A DNA stretch of 64,000 bases from Halichondria panicea (GCF_963675165.1 NC_087388.1:5709047-5773046); one strand, 5' to 3'; shown: positions 23,917 to 36,265, counted from the stretch's first letter. Notes: generated by a model not told the origin, from the letters alone. Made by a program: numbers and translations.

Positions 23917-24026
23917 ATCTCTTATTTCATTGTGCCTGGTGATAGTGAAACCACCCGCACCCTTAGGCTTAGGGCATGACCACTCTGGGGCATGACAGAG
24001 TCTGCGTGATCAACTGAGAATTGTTT

Positions 24027-24070
24027 ACGCCTCGAATCCACGCGTATTTCAATCGGCGTGGATTCGAGAC
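24027..24070. repeat. Short hairpin of CGCCTCGAATCCACGC arms
   Basis: The arms are inverted copies around a short AT-containing loop. It lies next to the retroelement fragment and may be the remains of a foldback end. Confidence 0.6.
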
Positions 24071-24079
24071 TAACTAGCA

Positions 24080-24985
24080 GTATTAATCGGCCTTGAATCG
24101 AGGCTAAATTTTTTTTTTTGTTTTTTAAGAATGCATGAATGCATGCGCAATAATAGAAAGTTCAAAGTAAGTGATAGTTCATAATGAATGTTACATTCGG
24201 AGTTAACCAAGTCCACGGCTGTAGGGGTTAGCGCTGCGTGCCCACATGAGGACCTGGCTCCTCTAATGGACATGATTGATGATCGGAGGAGAGAGAAAGA
24301 TAGTCGGCATCTTAGCCAGCACATAGTACTACTGTAGGGATTGTTCCATTTGGTTGCCAGAAGTGATGCCAGTCTCTTGTAAAATGTGTTGGCCTCATTA
24401 CCTAGCCCCCCTGTGGCAGAAAGTACAAGTGGTGTAAAGGTGGCATGTTCGATCTCTCTTATTCTTTGTTCATAGGCCCGCTTTTTGATCCTTTCATGGT
24501 TTCTGTATGCGGAGGAAAATTGGATATGTCTGTTGGACGGGGCCAGGGGGTTAAATACTCTCTAACGTCAAAGTAAGTTTTTTCAAATATTCCTCCCCAA
24601 AAACCGTTGGCTGCTATATCTAGCCGTGCTCCATCCTGGCGGTTGGCTGAGGCACCTCTCAGAGCTTCCTGTGACACAGGTTGTAATTCCGGCTCTGTAC
24701 AAACATTATTACACACTTCTGTTAGGAGGGTGGCTGTTAGGTCCCTGATCTCGTTGTGCCTGATTGAGGGGAATCCTCTCCTAGCACAGGACATGGCATG
24801 TTCCACTGATAAGTTTTTTCCACATTCACATTTTAGGGGCATGTCTGCTGGAGTCCAGCCATATCTGAGGGCTAGGGCATCTTGAAAAGCGCCCTTGTGG
24901 AATGCAAAACCGTGTTCCACCAATGGTATGGCAGTGAGCCATGTTGATGCTCCCTTCTCTTTTGCGAAATCCAATCGAGGCTAAC
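24080..24985 (-). mobile_element. Truncated retroelement fragment with endonuclease-like region
   Basis: On the minus strand, 24459-24974 encodes a region with C.CG...VEHAMSCARRG, RHNEIRDLTATLL, ARLDIAANGFWGG and YFDVREYL. This resembles the zinc-knuckle plus restriction-like nuclease part found at the C-terminus of some retroelement polymerases; the D..FDVRE spacing fits a PD-(D/E)xK core. A frameshift follows, and the matching C-terminal part continues through about 24070. No reverse-transcriptase core is present, so the copy is 5'-truncated and dead. Confidence 0.6.
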
Positions 24986-25098
24986 TCAGTGCATAATCAA
25001 TTATTTCAAGAATGAGCCGCTGACAATTAATTGCACATGCGCAATACAATGTCTAACGGTCAACACAAACACACTAATAAGATACAAAAATAATGCTT

Positions 25099-28000
25099 TT
25101 AGGGAATGATTGCAAACTCTACAGAATCGGTACATATTCTTTCAGGTCTATCGTACCCTCCAACAATCATTATCTGTTTGTCCTCAAAAGCAGCAGCAAA
25201 ACTCGAACATCGAGGCTCAGACAATTGACCTTTCAGCTCCTTCCAAACATCTTCACCAGTGTGGTAGACGTAGACAAGCTTTGTCGGTTGATCTGTCGCT
25301 TTGTCATAACCTCCAATTGCCAATACATGGTTGTCAAATGTTATGCATGCAGAGGTTTTGAATTTCAGATTTTCTATTTTCCTGAAGAAATGATCGTCGG
25401 TGGGAGATTTAACAAGATGCGATACCGTTGCTACACAAGCATTCCTTGTTGGAACAAAATCTCCTTCTTTATTAACCACTTTTCCTCCTAGTATGTAAAG
25501 TATTCCATTGCACACGCAGCCAGAAGCACGATACACAGGATAAGGAAGACTGGAAACCTCACGCCATTTCTTATCTTGACATGTGGATCTAATAGTCAGC
25601 ACTTCCACTGTGTTAACTGGTCCAAGATCATTTTTGCCCCCAGCTACAATTAGGCATTCATCACTGAGTACAGTGGTCACCTGGCTTCGTTTGGTCTTCA
25701 ATTTCGGGTAATTTGAACTTGATTTCCATAATTCTGGAGCTATGATTGGGCATTCATCACTGCGCACAGTAGTTATCTGGCTTTGTTTAGTGTTAAATTT
25801 CAGGTGATTTGAACTTGATCTCAATAATCCAGCACAATCAGTCAACTGATAGTAGTAGATGGCATTAGTGAATTCATCGCCAGGGGATTTTCGATGTTCT
25901 TCAGGCTTGATTCCACCAATTGTGTGAAGATGGAAATGGTCAGCTCCTTCGTAAGCGACAGGCAACACAACCAAAGAAGTATCTCTGACAAGGCAATCAG
26001 CTGATACTGACCATCCACTGGTCAAATTGTATGAGTAGATGTTTCTGCTGCGATAAGCCCTAAAATATGCTGTGTCACGGTGAACTACAGCATCGATTGG
26101 ACTGGACATTTTCTCAGGAGCTCGAATATCACACTTGTTCCATTGCAGATCATGGGGGAATAAACAGGGTCCAGCTGCAAGAGGTGAAGCAAACTTAGCA
26201 TTGTAAACAAAAGTCTAGATGTTTACGTATTTACCTAGAGTTGGTCTGTTGTTGCTGACCATTGAGGCAGCTGAAGAGGCACGACGTTTTTGTGGTAGAC
26301 ACTCTTTGACAGTAGACATGAAACTACATGATGGCACACTAGTACTAAACTTTTCAGCACTATCAGTCTGTTGTGAAACATCCTTTAGTGCAGGCTGTGG
26401 AACAGCAGGCAGAGTGAGACCTTCAAAGCATGCTGTATGACACATTAAAAAGTGCATAATTAATTTCCGTATACAAAATTGGTACTCATTTAGAACGAAA
26501 AAATATTTACATTTAGTGTGTGAATACCCACTGGTTAATTGGTGCTTCAATTATATAGGTCTGGAGACTCTTGCAGCATTTCCGTGTGCTCTAGCGGAAT
26601 GTGGACAGAGCCAATGAAATGCACATCCTATGGTCATGTGATTTTTAATTCAGGGTTATTGCCTCTGTGGAATTTGGATTGCCCAATGAAATGAGAGTAT
26701 TGCTACATCTACTCCTTCTTTAAACCTCCAATGTCACAAGTGATTGAAATTCCAAGAGCACACGGAAATGCTGCAAGAGTTTCCAGACCTTTTCTCCTCT
26801 CTTCCCTCCCCCCCCCTGAGAAAGGGTCGCCTGGCCTCCAGACTAGAGTTAGCTATAGAGATGCAGTAAAACAGCTAGGAGTATCCTAGCTTTTTGTTTA
26901 CAGTGCATGGGAGCTATAAAAATAACCGTGATATCCATCTGAAGGACTCTAGATCTTTGGGCACGCTGTTACCTTGTCTGATCATGCTAAGAGAATGTGA
27001 GACATATAGATATGAGGTGGACTTCGACCCTTTTTATTCTATAGTCAAATGTTGTCAAATGAACATATTAATTATAACACATAATAGATCCAGTTAGGGT
27101 TGCCTGCTTGCCTAGGTTCACTTTATATATAGAGTAAACGACTGAATTTCGTCAGCTAAAAGTGCTTATAATGCACGTAAAAAACGAGATTGATTCTAAC
27201 TAACTGCACACACTAATAGATGGCTATGGGACTACTAACCAGCGAAAATTTGAGTTACTTCCAGTCGGAGCTGTGATAACTAGAAAAAACTACCGAATAT
27301 AATTATATCGATTTTCGCCAGAGTGAAACCTATCTCCGTTTTTTACAAAACTACACAGCTAGCTAGAGCTAACCGGCACATACTGGGCTCAATCTAGATA
27401 GAGCACAGTACATGGTGGAGTAATCCTAGAATCAGTGAACCTTGCAAAGCTGAGCTATATACATGTAGAGTGGTTTGTTTCTGACGAATGTGAAGTGCTG
27501 AGTCAGCAATGAGCCCCACCCACCATAGACTCCCCCCTTAGCAATGAGCTCCACCCACCCCAGAAAGCTAGAGTGGGTGGGGCTCATTGCTGACTCAGCA
27601 CTTTACATTCACACTCTACTCAGCTTTGCAAGGTTCACTGATTCTAGGATTACTCCACCATGTACTGTGCTCTATCTAGGTGGAGCTCAGTATGTGTCAG
27701 TTAGCTGGCTCTACTCCATACATGAGCGCATGTGCTAACAATCAGTTTCTACGGTATATAGTCGCTGAGATTTAGAGAGGGTGACTATAATAACACTGTA
27801 AATAGTAGTATAGAAGGACTAACCCATGCAGCCTACCTATTTTCTCAGCAATTTTTCTCTGCCCTACAGTTTGTGAGCAAAGTGCTTGAATAATGCTCTG
27901 CCAGGTCGTTGATTGACCATTCTGCAACCAACGAGACAACATCTTCTGTAGACGATCTATGCACTCAGAATTATCGGCTGTAATCTGGTTCAAAGTAGGC

Positions 28001-28113
28001 GGACGAAGTCCCAAAGCCAGGCCGATATAGTACCACTTTTCTGCTGCATCACAAACAGCATCCAAAACATTGTACAGATCGTCAATAGAGAGCAACTTAT
28101 CATGATCAGTCAT
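25099..28113 (-). CDS. Death-kelch protein K3 (516 aa)
   Basis: Minus-strand exons are 27837-28113, 26235-26432 and 25099-26174, all phase 1. The Death domain keeps W.YIGLALGL, RLQKMLSRWL, TTWQSIIQAL and KIAEKI. The ATG at 28113 is the first in frame. The kelch exon is about 31 codons longer than in K2. Residues around FNTKQSQITTVRSDEC and LKTKRSQVTTVLSDEC show an internal duplication of one blade segment. The first intron is about 1.4 kb and contains two foldback elements (26557-26790 and about 27366-27720). No MT-like gene follows this copy; the retroelement fragment lies there instead. Confidence 0.75.
26557..26790. mobile_element. MITE with AGGTCTGGAGACTCTTGCAG ends
   Basis: About 35-bp inverted ends (continuing CATTTCCGTGTGCTCT) bound a 234-bp element in intron 1 of K3. 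There is a single main mismatch cluster between the ends. The target duplication is unclear. Confidence 0.85.
27366..27720. mobile_element. Foldback element with about 150-bp arms
   Basis: The left arm runs to about 27520 and the right arm from about 27570. They are near-exact inverted copies, including TACATGGTGGAGTAATCCTA and AGTGCTGAGTCAGCAATGAG. Such a transcript would form a long hairpin. It lies in intron 1 of K3. Confidence 0.85.
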
Positions 28114-29308
28114 CTTGAGTTCAATTATCTGAACAGGATCCAATAATTATATCAATAATATTATACACCAGCACCTATATATATATACTCATGCACTTTT
28201 ACAATTTTAACTACAATGTAGATCTATATCCTATACTTTTCTAGCACATAATTTTATCTGTCAACTATATAGATCTATAACCTTTAGAGATGATAAGCAG
28301 GGATGCAGATCTATCTCGCAAAGAATTGAAGCTTATAGCAGTTCATGAAGCATGAATTCACCTAGCTGGTAATTGTTATAGTGGTCTAGCCTCTACACAG
28401 GCTCTCCTTTTTCTGTTCTTTATCACAATCGTTCAATAAGATAAAATACTGTCTTAATCGTTCAATGAGATAAAATACGGTATTAATTGGAGGAATAAAG
28501 AAAGAAATAGACGTAGAGTTAGGAAAAAGGAGAGCCTGTATCGGGAAGTCGCGTGAGGGTAGAAGGGTGGTAGAAGGGTGAAAATGAGCGTGGGCATGCT
28601 GAGCTAGAGATGTTGGACTGCCCACGCAGATATCTATGACTAATAAAACTTTACCTGCAGCAAGCTGGACATGGACTTGGAACTGGAAGTTTGCAAGCAC
28701 TATAGCTAGCTATACCTTAGGCTTAGCTAGATGATCTACTAGTCTAGATTGTGTGTTCAGATTCTATCAGACTATTACCTTTTCTTGTGTCTTTCTACAT
28801 GCTAGTATAGATCAAGAATAGCTTAAGTTAGTCATCATTATCATATATAGCAGGTAGCTACTGCCACCAGAGCTGGCCACGCTGGTTCTCTGATCTGACT
28901 TGCAGCACAGCTTGGTGGTTGTCTCAGTACAGTCTTATTAACTCTGAATGCGTGGGAGAATACCTTACGTCACGATTGTGGGCTACATATCGCCCACGTT
29001 CATAAAAATCCTTGTGGATCACGCGATTTCCCAAACCAGGCCTTACTTTTTCTTAACTGTACGCCCATTTCTTTCTTTGTTGCCTCACTAGCACTATGTC
29101 TTTTATGGATGAACAGTGACAACAGCAAGAAAAAGTAAGGCCTGGGATCGAGGCTAATAGTGGTCTATATAGATCTTTTATATGAGGTAGATACCCTGGG
29201 GGTTTTAGCTTTCATAAGGATGCCAAACCACCATACACCTGTGCCCAAAGCAAATACTTTTGGTTTTTCAAGGAAATAATTGTTTGTAAGTACAATATAG
29301 TATTAACT
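28114..29308. other. Intergenic with a degraded TAGCCTCG-type element
   Basis: No exon is recognised. Between about 29030 and 29157 a CCAGGCCTTACTTTTTCTT segment faces its inverted copy, which ends in GGGATCGAGGCTA. This resembles the termini of the Mutator-like elements at 14883 and 53088, but the left terminus is worn. Confidence 0.5.
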
Positions 29309-29402
29309 AAAATCGTCATTGGATAGTTTGTTCCCCTCACCACTAGTACCACTAGTAGTGTTCTTGTCTCCACTGGCTGCTCTCTTGGCCAGGGCTCACT
29401 GA
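29309..29402 (-). pseudogene. SART3 last-exon fragment
   Basis: Matches the final SART3-like exon (the AVSGDKNTTSGT and LSNDDF-coding part) but is cut at both ends. Confidence 0.75.
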
Positions 29403-29695
29403 ACCACTGGGACACCTGCACATGCAGCACTACAAAATAGCAACCATTCAACTACATTTTTGGTGGATACCCAGGGACTTCTGGCTAACTTAAAATCAAT
29501 GGGTTAGATCTAGCCATCACAATGTTAGACAAACATCAGCATATAATAATATACACACTACACAGTACACTACAAGCACAAATAAAAAAGCAATGAATAA
29601 ACTTGTAATTTGCATCTTGCAAAAAAGGCACATAATATACTACAAAATGAGAACTGTTGTGTAAATGCTTGATAAAAACCTCATCAGGAGTGCAC

Positions 29696-29805
29696 TCATG
29701 ATCTTATACATCAGTGTGGATCCACCTTTTTTCGGCTACATCGTTACGCTCAACAAGAGGATTTCTCATATGTAAGGCCATGTCATCGGATGTTCTGGAT
29801 TAGTG
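29696..29805 (-). pseudogene. Death-domain exon fragment
   Basis: Resembles 33059-33185, the 3' part of the Death exon downstream (the TACATCAGT, TTCAACAAGAGGA and GGCCATGTCATCGGATGTTC segments), with indels. It is followed by an imperfect tandem duplication of about 240 bp (29820-30010 against 30080-30240). Confidence 0.65.
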
Positions 29806-30335
29806 ACTTCAATGATATATACTATAGCGCCATCAAGACTAATGGTGTACAGAATGGTTATATGTTTTTCAGTGTAGTTCAACAATTAATTTTGTGGGTG
29901 ACCACTATACATTCCTTAGTCTTATCTCTGTCTTATACATGTACGTACAAACATGAAAGTGCCTCAGGCCCATGCACACAATCAAATGAAGCAATTCACC
30001 TATGTACACTGTATACTATATAGTGTACCCCCCCATCCAATGTGTGAAATCAGAATACCCACACCAGTGTCACCAAGGCTATTAATGGTGCAGAATGGTT
30101 TTGTTTTTCATCAACATCTATATGCATGGGTGACCACTACATTCCTTAGTCTTATCTCTATCTTATACTGTACAAACATGAAAGTTCCTCAGGCCCACAC
30201 AATGACAAATAAAGCAATTCACTGTATGTGTTATGTGTACATATAATTACAGAAAAAAATCAGCTGTATAGTTTTAAGAGGTTCTATGCAATGGCAACTT
30301 TCAAATCAGAGGGTTCTACAAATATGCTTGTGCAT

Positions 30336-30604
30336 GTAATTGTGTAAAGAAGGAATTGGTCTGCTTCTTTGTGAGGAACAGGCAACACGACCAAAGAACA
30401 ATCTCTGACAAGGCAATCAGCTGATATTGACCATCCCCTCGTCAAATTGTATGAATAGATTTTCCTGCTGCGATAGTGCCTGAAGTATGCCGTGTCACCG
30501 TGAACTGCAGCATCGATGGGGCTGGATATTTTCTCAAGAGCTCGAATATCACACGGATTGTTCCATCCATTGCAACATATGCATGGGGAGATCACTGGGC
30601 CCAG
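30336..30604 (-). pseudogene. Death-kelch fragment (5' part of kelch exon)
   Basis: Matches the start of the K2/K6 kelch exon from its acceptor (30604) for about 270 bp and then stops. A small insertion just after the acceptor shifts the frame. No Death or linker exon accompanies it. Confidence 0.75.
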
Positions 30605-31926
30605 CTGCAAGGGTGAAGCAAAACAATAACCCAGCATGGAACAAGAGAAAGATGTACTATAACTTTTTCTTGGCGGCTGGAATCGAGGCTAGGACTACAC
30701 ATGCAGGACTATACTTGAGTGGTTTCTTGACTGCAATATTAAATCAAAATTGGCCAGTGTACTAACACAACAACTAAAGATCTAAGGTTGCAGTACTAAG
30801 GCCTATTCCACAGACATGATATGGAGAATGGTGTACTGGAGGTGTCTATCTCATATTACACACTAATAGCTATATATATATAGCAATTTTAAATGCGAGC
30901 ATATTGACAGCAGTGGCGTAGGAAGAGAGTTATCGCTTAGAGAGCATGGATAGTAGAAAGAGCCTAGAAGAGGAGCTGATACGCATGTGCACACACATAT
31001 AGTGCGCCTGCAAGAGGATCTTGCCCTAAAAAAAGATATTAATTTTGCCAGCTCTGGGATTGATTGGTGTGCTTGCGTACAATTAAAAGCTTGATTTGGG
31101 CAAAAAGCAAGCATGCATGCAGTGTTAAATAAAGGGGGGCCTGTTCCTACACCACTGGACAGTTAGGAGAGCACTGAATGGTCTCCCATGCACCAAATTT
31201 GAGTAACCACAATTTATTTACAATGTAGTTTCATGCTTGTGTTCATGTGTTGCTTATAGCAGCATGCATTGCAAGCCATGAAAATACTATACTATATAAT
31301 ATATAGATGTACTTTAATACCATAAGTTGGGCTGTAGAGACTGGCCATTGAGGTAGTTGAAGACACTAGCTGTGTTTCTTTGATTAAGGCAACCTTAGTG
31401 ATGACTACTCAGTGGTACACTAGTACTGATCGAGCTACTTTAGTTGCCGAGATCCAATAAAGAGGTCCAATTATACTAGCACAGGTGTACATATAGAACT
31501 ATAATTATAATACTAATTAATACTTTTCGTTTCTATATCTACAATTCCACATATATTTATAGCTAGCTAGCTATAGCTGCATATGGGCATATACTTTTTT
31601 AGAGATTATGAATCTATGTACAAGACCAGCCTATATATAAGTACACATTCCAGCAGCCCAGTATGGATTACTTTCACATCGATCTGGAGCAGTGTTTCAT
31701 TATAATACATGTACACTGTACAGCTATATGCAGTCTATTAGGGTGGATACCCGGGGGAATTTCGCTCTTAAACCCATATTATAGTGTTTCATCATCAATG
31801 TTTGCCAAGCCCATCAAAACAGCATAATGAATGCTTCAATTCATGACAGATCTATATAGACACTGTCTGTACATGTACATACACAACAAAAGCAAAAAGC
31901 GAGACATAGTAAATGTGCAAGTTGGT
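30605..31926. other. Intergenic
   Basis: Apart from flank sequence resembling the 5' side of K2 (31310-31830) and a GGAATCGAGGCTA end near 30680, nothing is recognised. Positions 30880-31140 contain no convincing exon. Confidence 0.5.
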
Positions 31927-32977
31927 TTATTTCTTGGCTAGTAATTTTCTAAAATCGTCATTGGATAGTTTGTTCCCCTCACCACTAGTACCACTAGTAG
32001 TGTTCTTGTCTCCACTGACTGCTCTCTTGGCCAGGGCTCTTGGGAGTAGAGGGATGTTGGTCTTACGCCGACTTGTCACTCTGTGGTGTGTGTGTGGAAG
32101 GCGTGTGTATGGGGGGGGGGTAAAGCTACTGGAACGTGACAAGTACAAGTGCATGTAATAAGATTATGGAATTAATATTTGGCATGGAAAGCATATGTAC
32201 TGGTCAGATATGCACGCCATCAACCCATCAAAATAGTTTCAGATCCATTAGCATTACTGTGTCCTTAGCTATTAATGGTTTGACCATCACATGTACGTGT
32301 AGGGGTAACTAGACATGTACGTGTAGGCGTAACTAGTAAGTGTACCAGCTTACATTGGGTTGTTGTCTTGCATATCTCTGGGTGCAAAGGTTGGACGCTT
32401 AAACCCAGTTTCAGTTTCAGGTCCCCCGAAAGTGCCCTTTGACCCCCCCTTGGGAGGGTTGGAAATGGCCACGCTCATCCTCTTCATTCCTAGCTCTCAC
32501 TGTTGTTGAGTCGAGCCACAGCCACATTGGCCGAGGACTGTGTGGGGTGTGTGTGTGTGAAATGGGGGGGGGGGGGGTAATCATTTGTCATCTGAGACTT
32601 CCCTTGGGAAAATATTTCTACATGCACACACACATAATTATGATCGATAACAATAAAAAATACATACATGTGTTAAACCCTTTTCTTTTTCACTTTCACA
32701 ATGCCTGTGTAACAAATAATGTACAGAGAGAGCCTATAGACATAAGTGTGTGGTTCCACTGTGTACACCGTAGTGGTTGACTAATGTTTTTTCAAATTTG
32801 CATAATAGTATAGTAAAAACCACCTAGCCTATAGCATGTACATGCATGCACTGTCCCACACATACTTATAAACAGCATTCATAATTACGCTACCTGTTGG
32901 AAGTGTTCCCTCAACTCATGGTCAGTGATGTGGTGGGCAATGTGAGACACAAACACTGTGGCTTTAGAGTCAGAGCG
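31927..32977 (-). pseudogene. SART3 3'-end fragment (copy S3)
   Basis: Three exons survive: 32894-32977 (RRM2 first half), 32354-32537 and 31927-32080 (C-terminal tail with LSNDDFRKLLAKK). The exon encoding the second half of RRM2 is absent, and 32354-32537 is one base short, which breaks the frame. Therefore it is a partial duplicate. Confidence 0.8.
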
Positions 32978-33058
32978 CTGAGTTGTCTACGTGTGGTGGG
33001 CGGAGGGGGTGGGGGTCCAGTTAGGCCTGGGATACCATATATAGTTGATGAATAAATC

Positions 33059-33420
33059 TCATACATCAGTCCGGATCCGCTTTTCTTCGATTTCCTCAGC
33101 TACATCATTACGTTCAACAAGAGGACTTCTCAGACATTTACATATATAAGGCCATGTCATCGGATGTTCTGTGACTTCAAGACGCTTGCCCACTATCTCC
33201 ATTAGGCGGCGTTTGTTACTGGTGTATTGGCCTTCAATGTCTTTCAAATCATTATGCGAAATTTTAAACACTATTCCCAATTCGAACCAATTTTTAGTTG
33301 CATCCTTCAGACTTTCACAAATTGTTTGAATATCTGCTTTTTCAGCTGGAACAATAATGGGATTGGAGGACGGTCGTTTTGCAATTTCTACTGTTTTGTT
33401 TTTGCTAAGAGGTGACGATC
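33059..33420 (-). CDS. Death-domain exon (at least 120 aa)
   Basis: An open exon runs from an acceptor (TGTGTAG at 33421-33427, minus strand) to TGA at 33059-33061. Residues about 30-115 form a Death domain with WFELGIVFKI, LMEIVGKRL, MTWPYICKCL and DVAEEIEEK. The exon enters in phase 1. A candidate 5' exon lies at 33752-33814, but its phase-0 donor does not fit, so the gene model is incomplete. Degraded relatives are at 29.7 kb and, at lower similarity, in the 2A gene. Confidence 0.6.
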
Positions 33421-33751
33421 CTACACACACAGACACATACGTACAATCATAATTATTCTGTTAACTAACGAAAGTTGCCTGTTGTACATGTAAAAGTTGT
33501 ATGACAAGCTACATGGTGATCATAGAGCCAGCTATATTAGCACTTTTACTTAGAACGACCAAGTCTGATCTATTGTACTGATTACATGGATAGTGGCGAT
33601 ACGTATGGATATTGTATATATACAATGGAACCCTGGGCCTTATTTTAAGTTATAATAGGGCAATTAACAACTGGGTATATAGAAAGCCAAAACTAGGTGT
33701 AGCCTCAAATAAACAGCATTCTACTAGCACACATGTTATGATGAATCATAC

Positions 33752-33814
33752 CGAGTGGATCCGATGCCAATAATCTTTTGTGTTGGTGTGAGGCTTGAGC
33801 ATCTGTATGGCCAT
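33752..33814 (-). CDS. Candidate first exon, MAIQMLKPHTNTKDYWHR type
   Basis: Starts with ATG at 33814 and ends at a GTATGA donor in phase 0, encoding 21 residues. A near-identical exon is at 34363-34422 (20 residues). Both lie in a tandem duplication. The acceptor they join is not identified; they do not fit the Death exon at 33420 in phase. Confidence 0.4.
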
Positions 33815-34362
33815 TGTAGAATAATTATAGGAATAGATACAGTGCAAAATGTAGGTTAAATGTAATCAGAGAAGAGAAGGAGCGGCTGACTAGTAAGTGG
33901 CTATATGACCGCATTTCCATAGTCACTAAGTGGTTGAATCCCTACACGTGTTATACGCAATACAGGGCTGCGGTTTGCAAGCACTTAGTCACTTCCAGAA
34001 AAGGAAATCAGCAATTACAAAACGTGATCCCGAGTGTACGTTGAAGTTAGCCGCTCATTCTCTTATTTATGGGCTCACTGTATGACAAGCTGTATACACA
34101 TGGTGGGTCAAGATTATCAGCACTTTTACTGAATCACATAATATTATTGGTAGAGAACGACCAAGTCTTACACTTGATCTACTTCAAGGATACATTGGAG
34201 GACGTACAACCTCATGCAGCCTCTACAATGGAACCCTCGGCCTGATTCTAAAAAACATGTTTATAGTTACGGCAACAACATAGGGTAGTATTATTGACTG
34301 AACGCCAACTAGTCAAAATGAACAGCATTCGGAGCATTCTCTTACTTGCATTAAAATCATAC

Positions 34363-34422
34363 CATGTGCATCTGCCAATGATCTTTTGCGCTGGTGTGAG
34401 GCTTGAGGATCTGTATGGCCAT
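34363..34422 (-). CDS. Duplicate candidate first exon
   Basis: Encodes MAIQILKPHTSAKDHWQMHM and then a GTATGA donor. Same context and phase as 33752-33814, and the flanks are duplicated (about 33480-33830 against 34070-34430). Confidence 0.4.
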
Positions 34423-34730
34423 TGTATGCAGTATAGAAATGAAAACGTAAGCTATATGTAATCTTGCATGTGCCGATAAACAATAAATCAAAGAGTTATA
34501 ACAGTAGATAAGAGTAAGAGTGTTGAACTGCTAGTAACAGCATTTGCCTGCTCAATACCCTATTTAATAACATTGACAGATATATATATACTCAGTCATA
34601 CAACTATATTATAATAGTACACCTGAATGCACAATTTAGGGGGGGAATCGGAACCAGAGGGCCCCCCTGTATGACACGCTGGTTTTGACACCCTGGTTAG
34701 TATACATTTGCTTGACAAAAGCAGTGCAAC

Positions 34731-34920
34731 ATACGTTTCTGTTTCTTGACCGCTGGTTGTTGATCATCTGACATATCTCTTCCAGGAAGTGGTCTCTTAC
34801 GGCTTGACCATTGACTCTCATTATCTTTTTTGACTTTTTCAGCAGCCTGAGAAAAAAAATGATAGAGCTATAATTATTGCAAAGACACCAATATTCTGCC
34901 TCACACAACCCCCTAATGTT

Positions 34921-34999
<79 letters not shown>

Positions 35000-35160
35000 G
35001 CACACACACACACACACACACACACCCTTGCCTCACATACACAAACACCACACCTTCCTCTCTCGTAAACGGTTCAGTCACTCACCAACGCCCCCTCAAC
35101 ACTAGCTTCCCTCTCAGATGGTAGTAGGGCCTGACAGACTTGCTTTGGCTCATCACTGGG
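34731..35160 (-). pseudogene. SART3 fragment split by kelch gene K4 (copy S5)
   Basis: 34731-34851 matches the SART3 exon encoding AAEK...MSDDQQPAVKKQK. 35055-35160 matches the end of the last HAT exon (SDEPKQVCQALLPSERE against SDDPEMVCEALLQFERE). A long CA tract (34922-35024) fills the intron between them. The kelch exon of K4 abuts this exon at about 35160. Confidence 0.8.
34922..35024. repeat. (CA)n microsatellite
   Basis: About 100 bp of nearly pure CA dinucleotides with two CG-containing units near 34995-35003. Confidence 0.95.
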
Positions 35161-36265
35161 AAGTATTCCAAATTCTACAGAATCAGTACATGTTCCATTA
35201 GGTCTATTATACCCTCCAACAATCATTATCTTGTCTTTAAAAGCAGCAGCAAAAGGGTAACACCGAGACTCAGACAGTCGACCTTTTAGCTCTTTCCAAA
35301 CTTTCTCGTCTTCGTGATAGACGTAGACAAGTTTCGTCCCAAGCTTCGTCCCACTTGCGTCTGATTTCCAACCTCCAATTGCCAGTATACAATTGCGAAA
35401 TGACACACACACACAATCGTAGAGTTCCAAGTCTTTTACAATCTTAAAAATGTCTTTATCACTGGCTTCATTGCTGTGAGCTTCAACAAGCTCTGACACT
35501 GTAGCAACACAAGCACTTCTGATTGGATCAAAAGGAGACACGTGTCCCCCTAGTATGTAAAGCATGCCATTGCACACACATCCAGAAGCACGGTACACAG
35601 GATAAGGAAGGCTGGCAACCTCACGCCATTCTTTGTGTTGGCATGTAATAGTCAAAACGTCCACTGTATTTACTGATTTTAAATCAGCACTGCAGCCACC
35701 AGCTATAATTACGTGGTCTTCGCTATAGACAACTGTCATCTGGCTTCGTTCGGTTTTCAGTTTTGGGTAAGTGATTGAGCGTGTCCATTTTATATCAGTC
35801 AACTGGTAGATAGCATTCGTAAATTCTTCTTTATCTTTATTTGTTCGATCCACTTTACGTTTGATTCCACCGATTGTGTGAAGAAGGAATAATTGGTCAG
35901 CGCCTTGGTAAGGAACAGGCAGTACAACCAAAGAACAATCTCTGACAAGGCAATCGGCCCAAACTGACCATCCACTGGTCAAATTATATGAATAGATTTT
36001 TCTGCTGCGATAGTGTCTGAAATATGCCGTGTCACCGTGAAATGCAGCATTGATGGGGCTGGAAATGTTCTGCAGAGATCGAATATCACACTTCTTCCAT
36101 TGCAGCTCATGGGGGAAATCACTAGGCCCAGCTGGAGTGGAAAACAAAAATATAACCCATACAGCATAAAAAGACTATAATTATTACATAGATGTACTTA
36201 CCATTAGTTGAGCTGGTCATTGAGGCAGTTGAAGAGACATTGCGTTCCTCTGACAATTACACCAG
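35074..36265 (-). pseudogene. Truncated kelch gene K4 fused to SART3 sequence
   Basis: The kelch exon (35074-36131) is open over about 350 codons with blades VIIAGGCS, MLYILGGH, ILAIGGWK and IMIVGGYNRP. The usual stop after VEFGILP is missing. The frame runs on through SDEPKQVCQALLPSERE, which is SART3 HAT sequence, and ends at TGA 35074-35076. Upstream, only the last part of the linker exon remains (about 36203-36265, with a GTAAGT donor). The Death exon is absent, and sequence like the K3 5' flank follows. Expression is doubtful, although the ORF itself is intact. Confidence 0.7.

Noticed and set aside
28386-28700. 104-codon minus-strand open frame
   Set aside because: No domain, no paralogue in the window and no convincing splice context; treated as chance.
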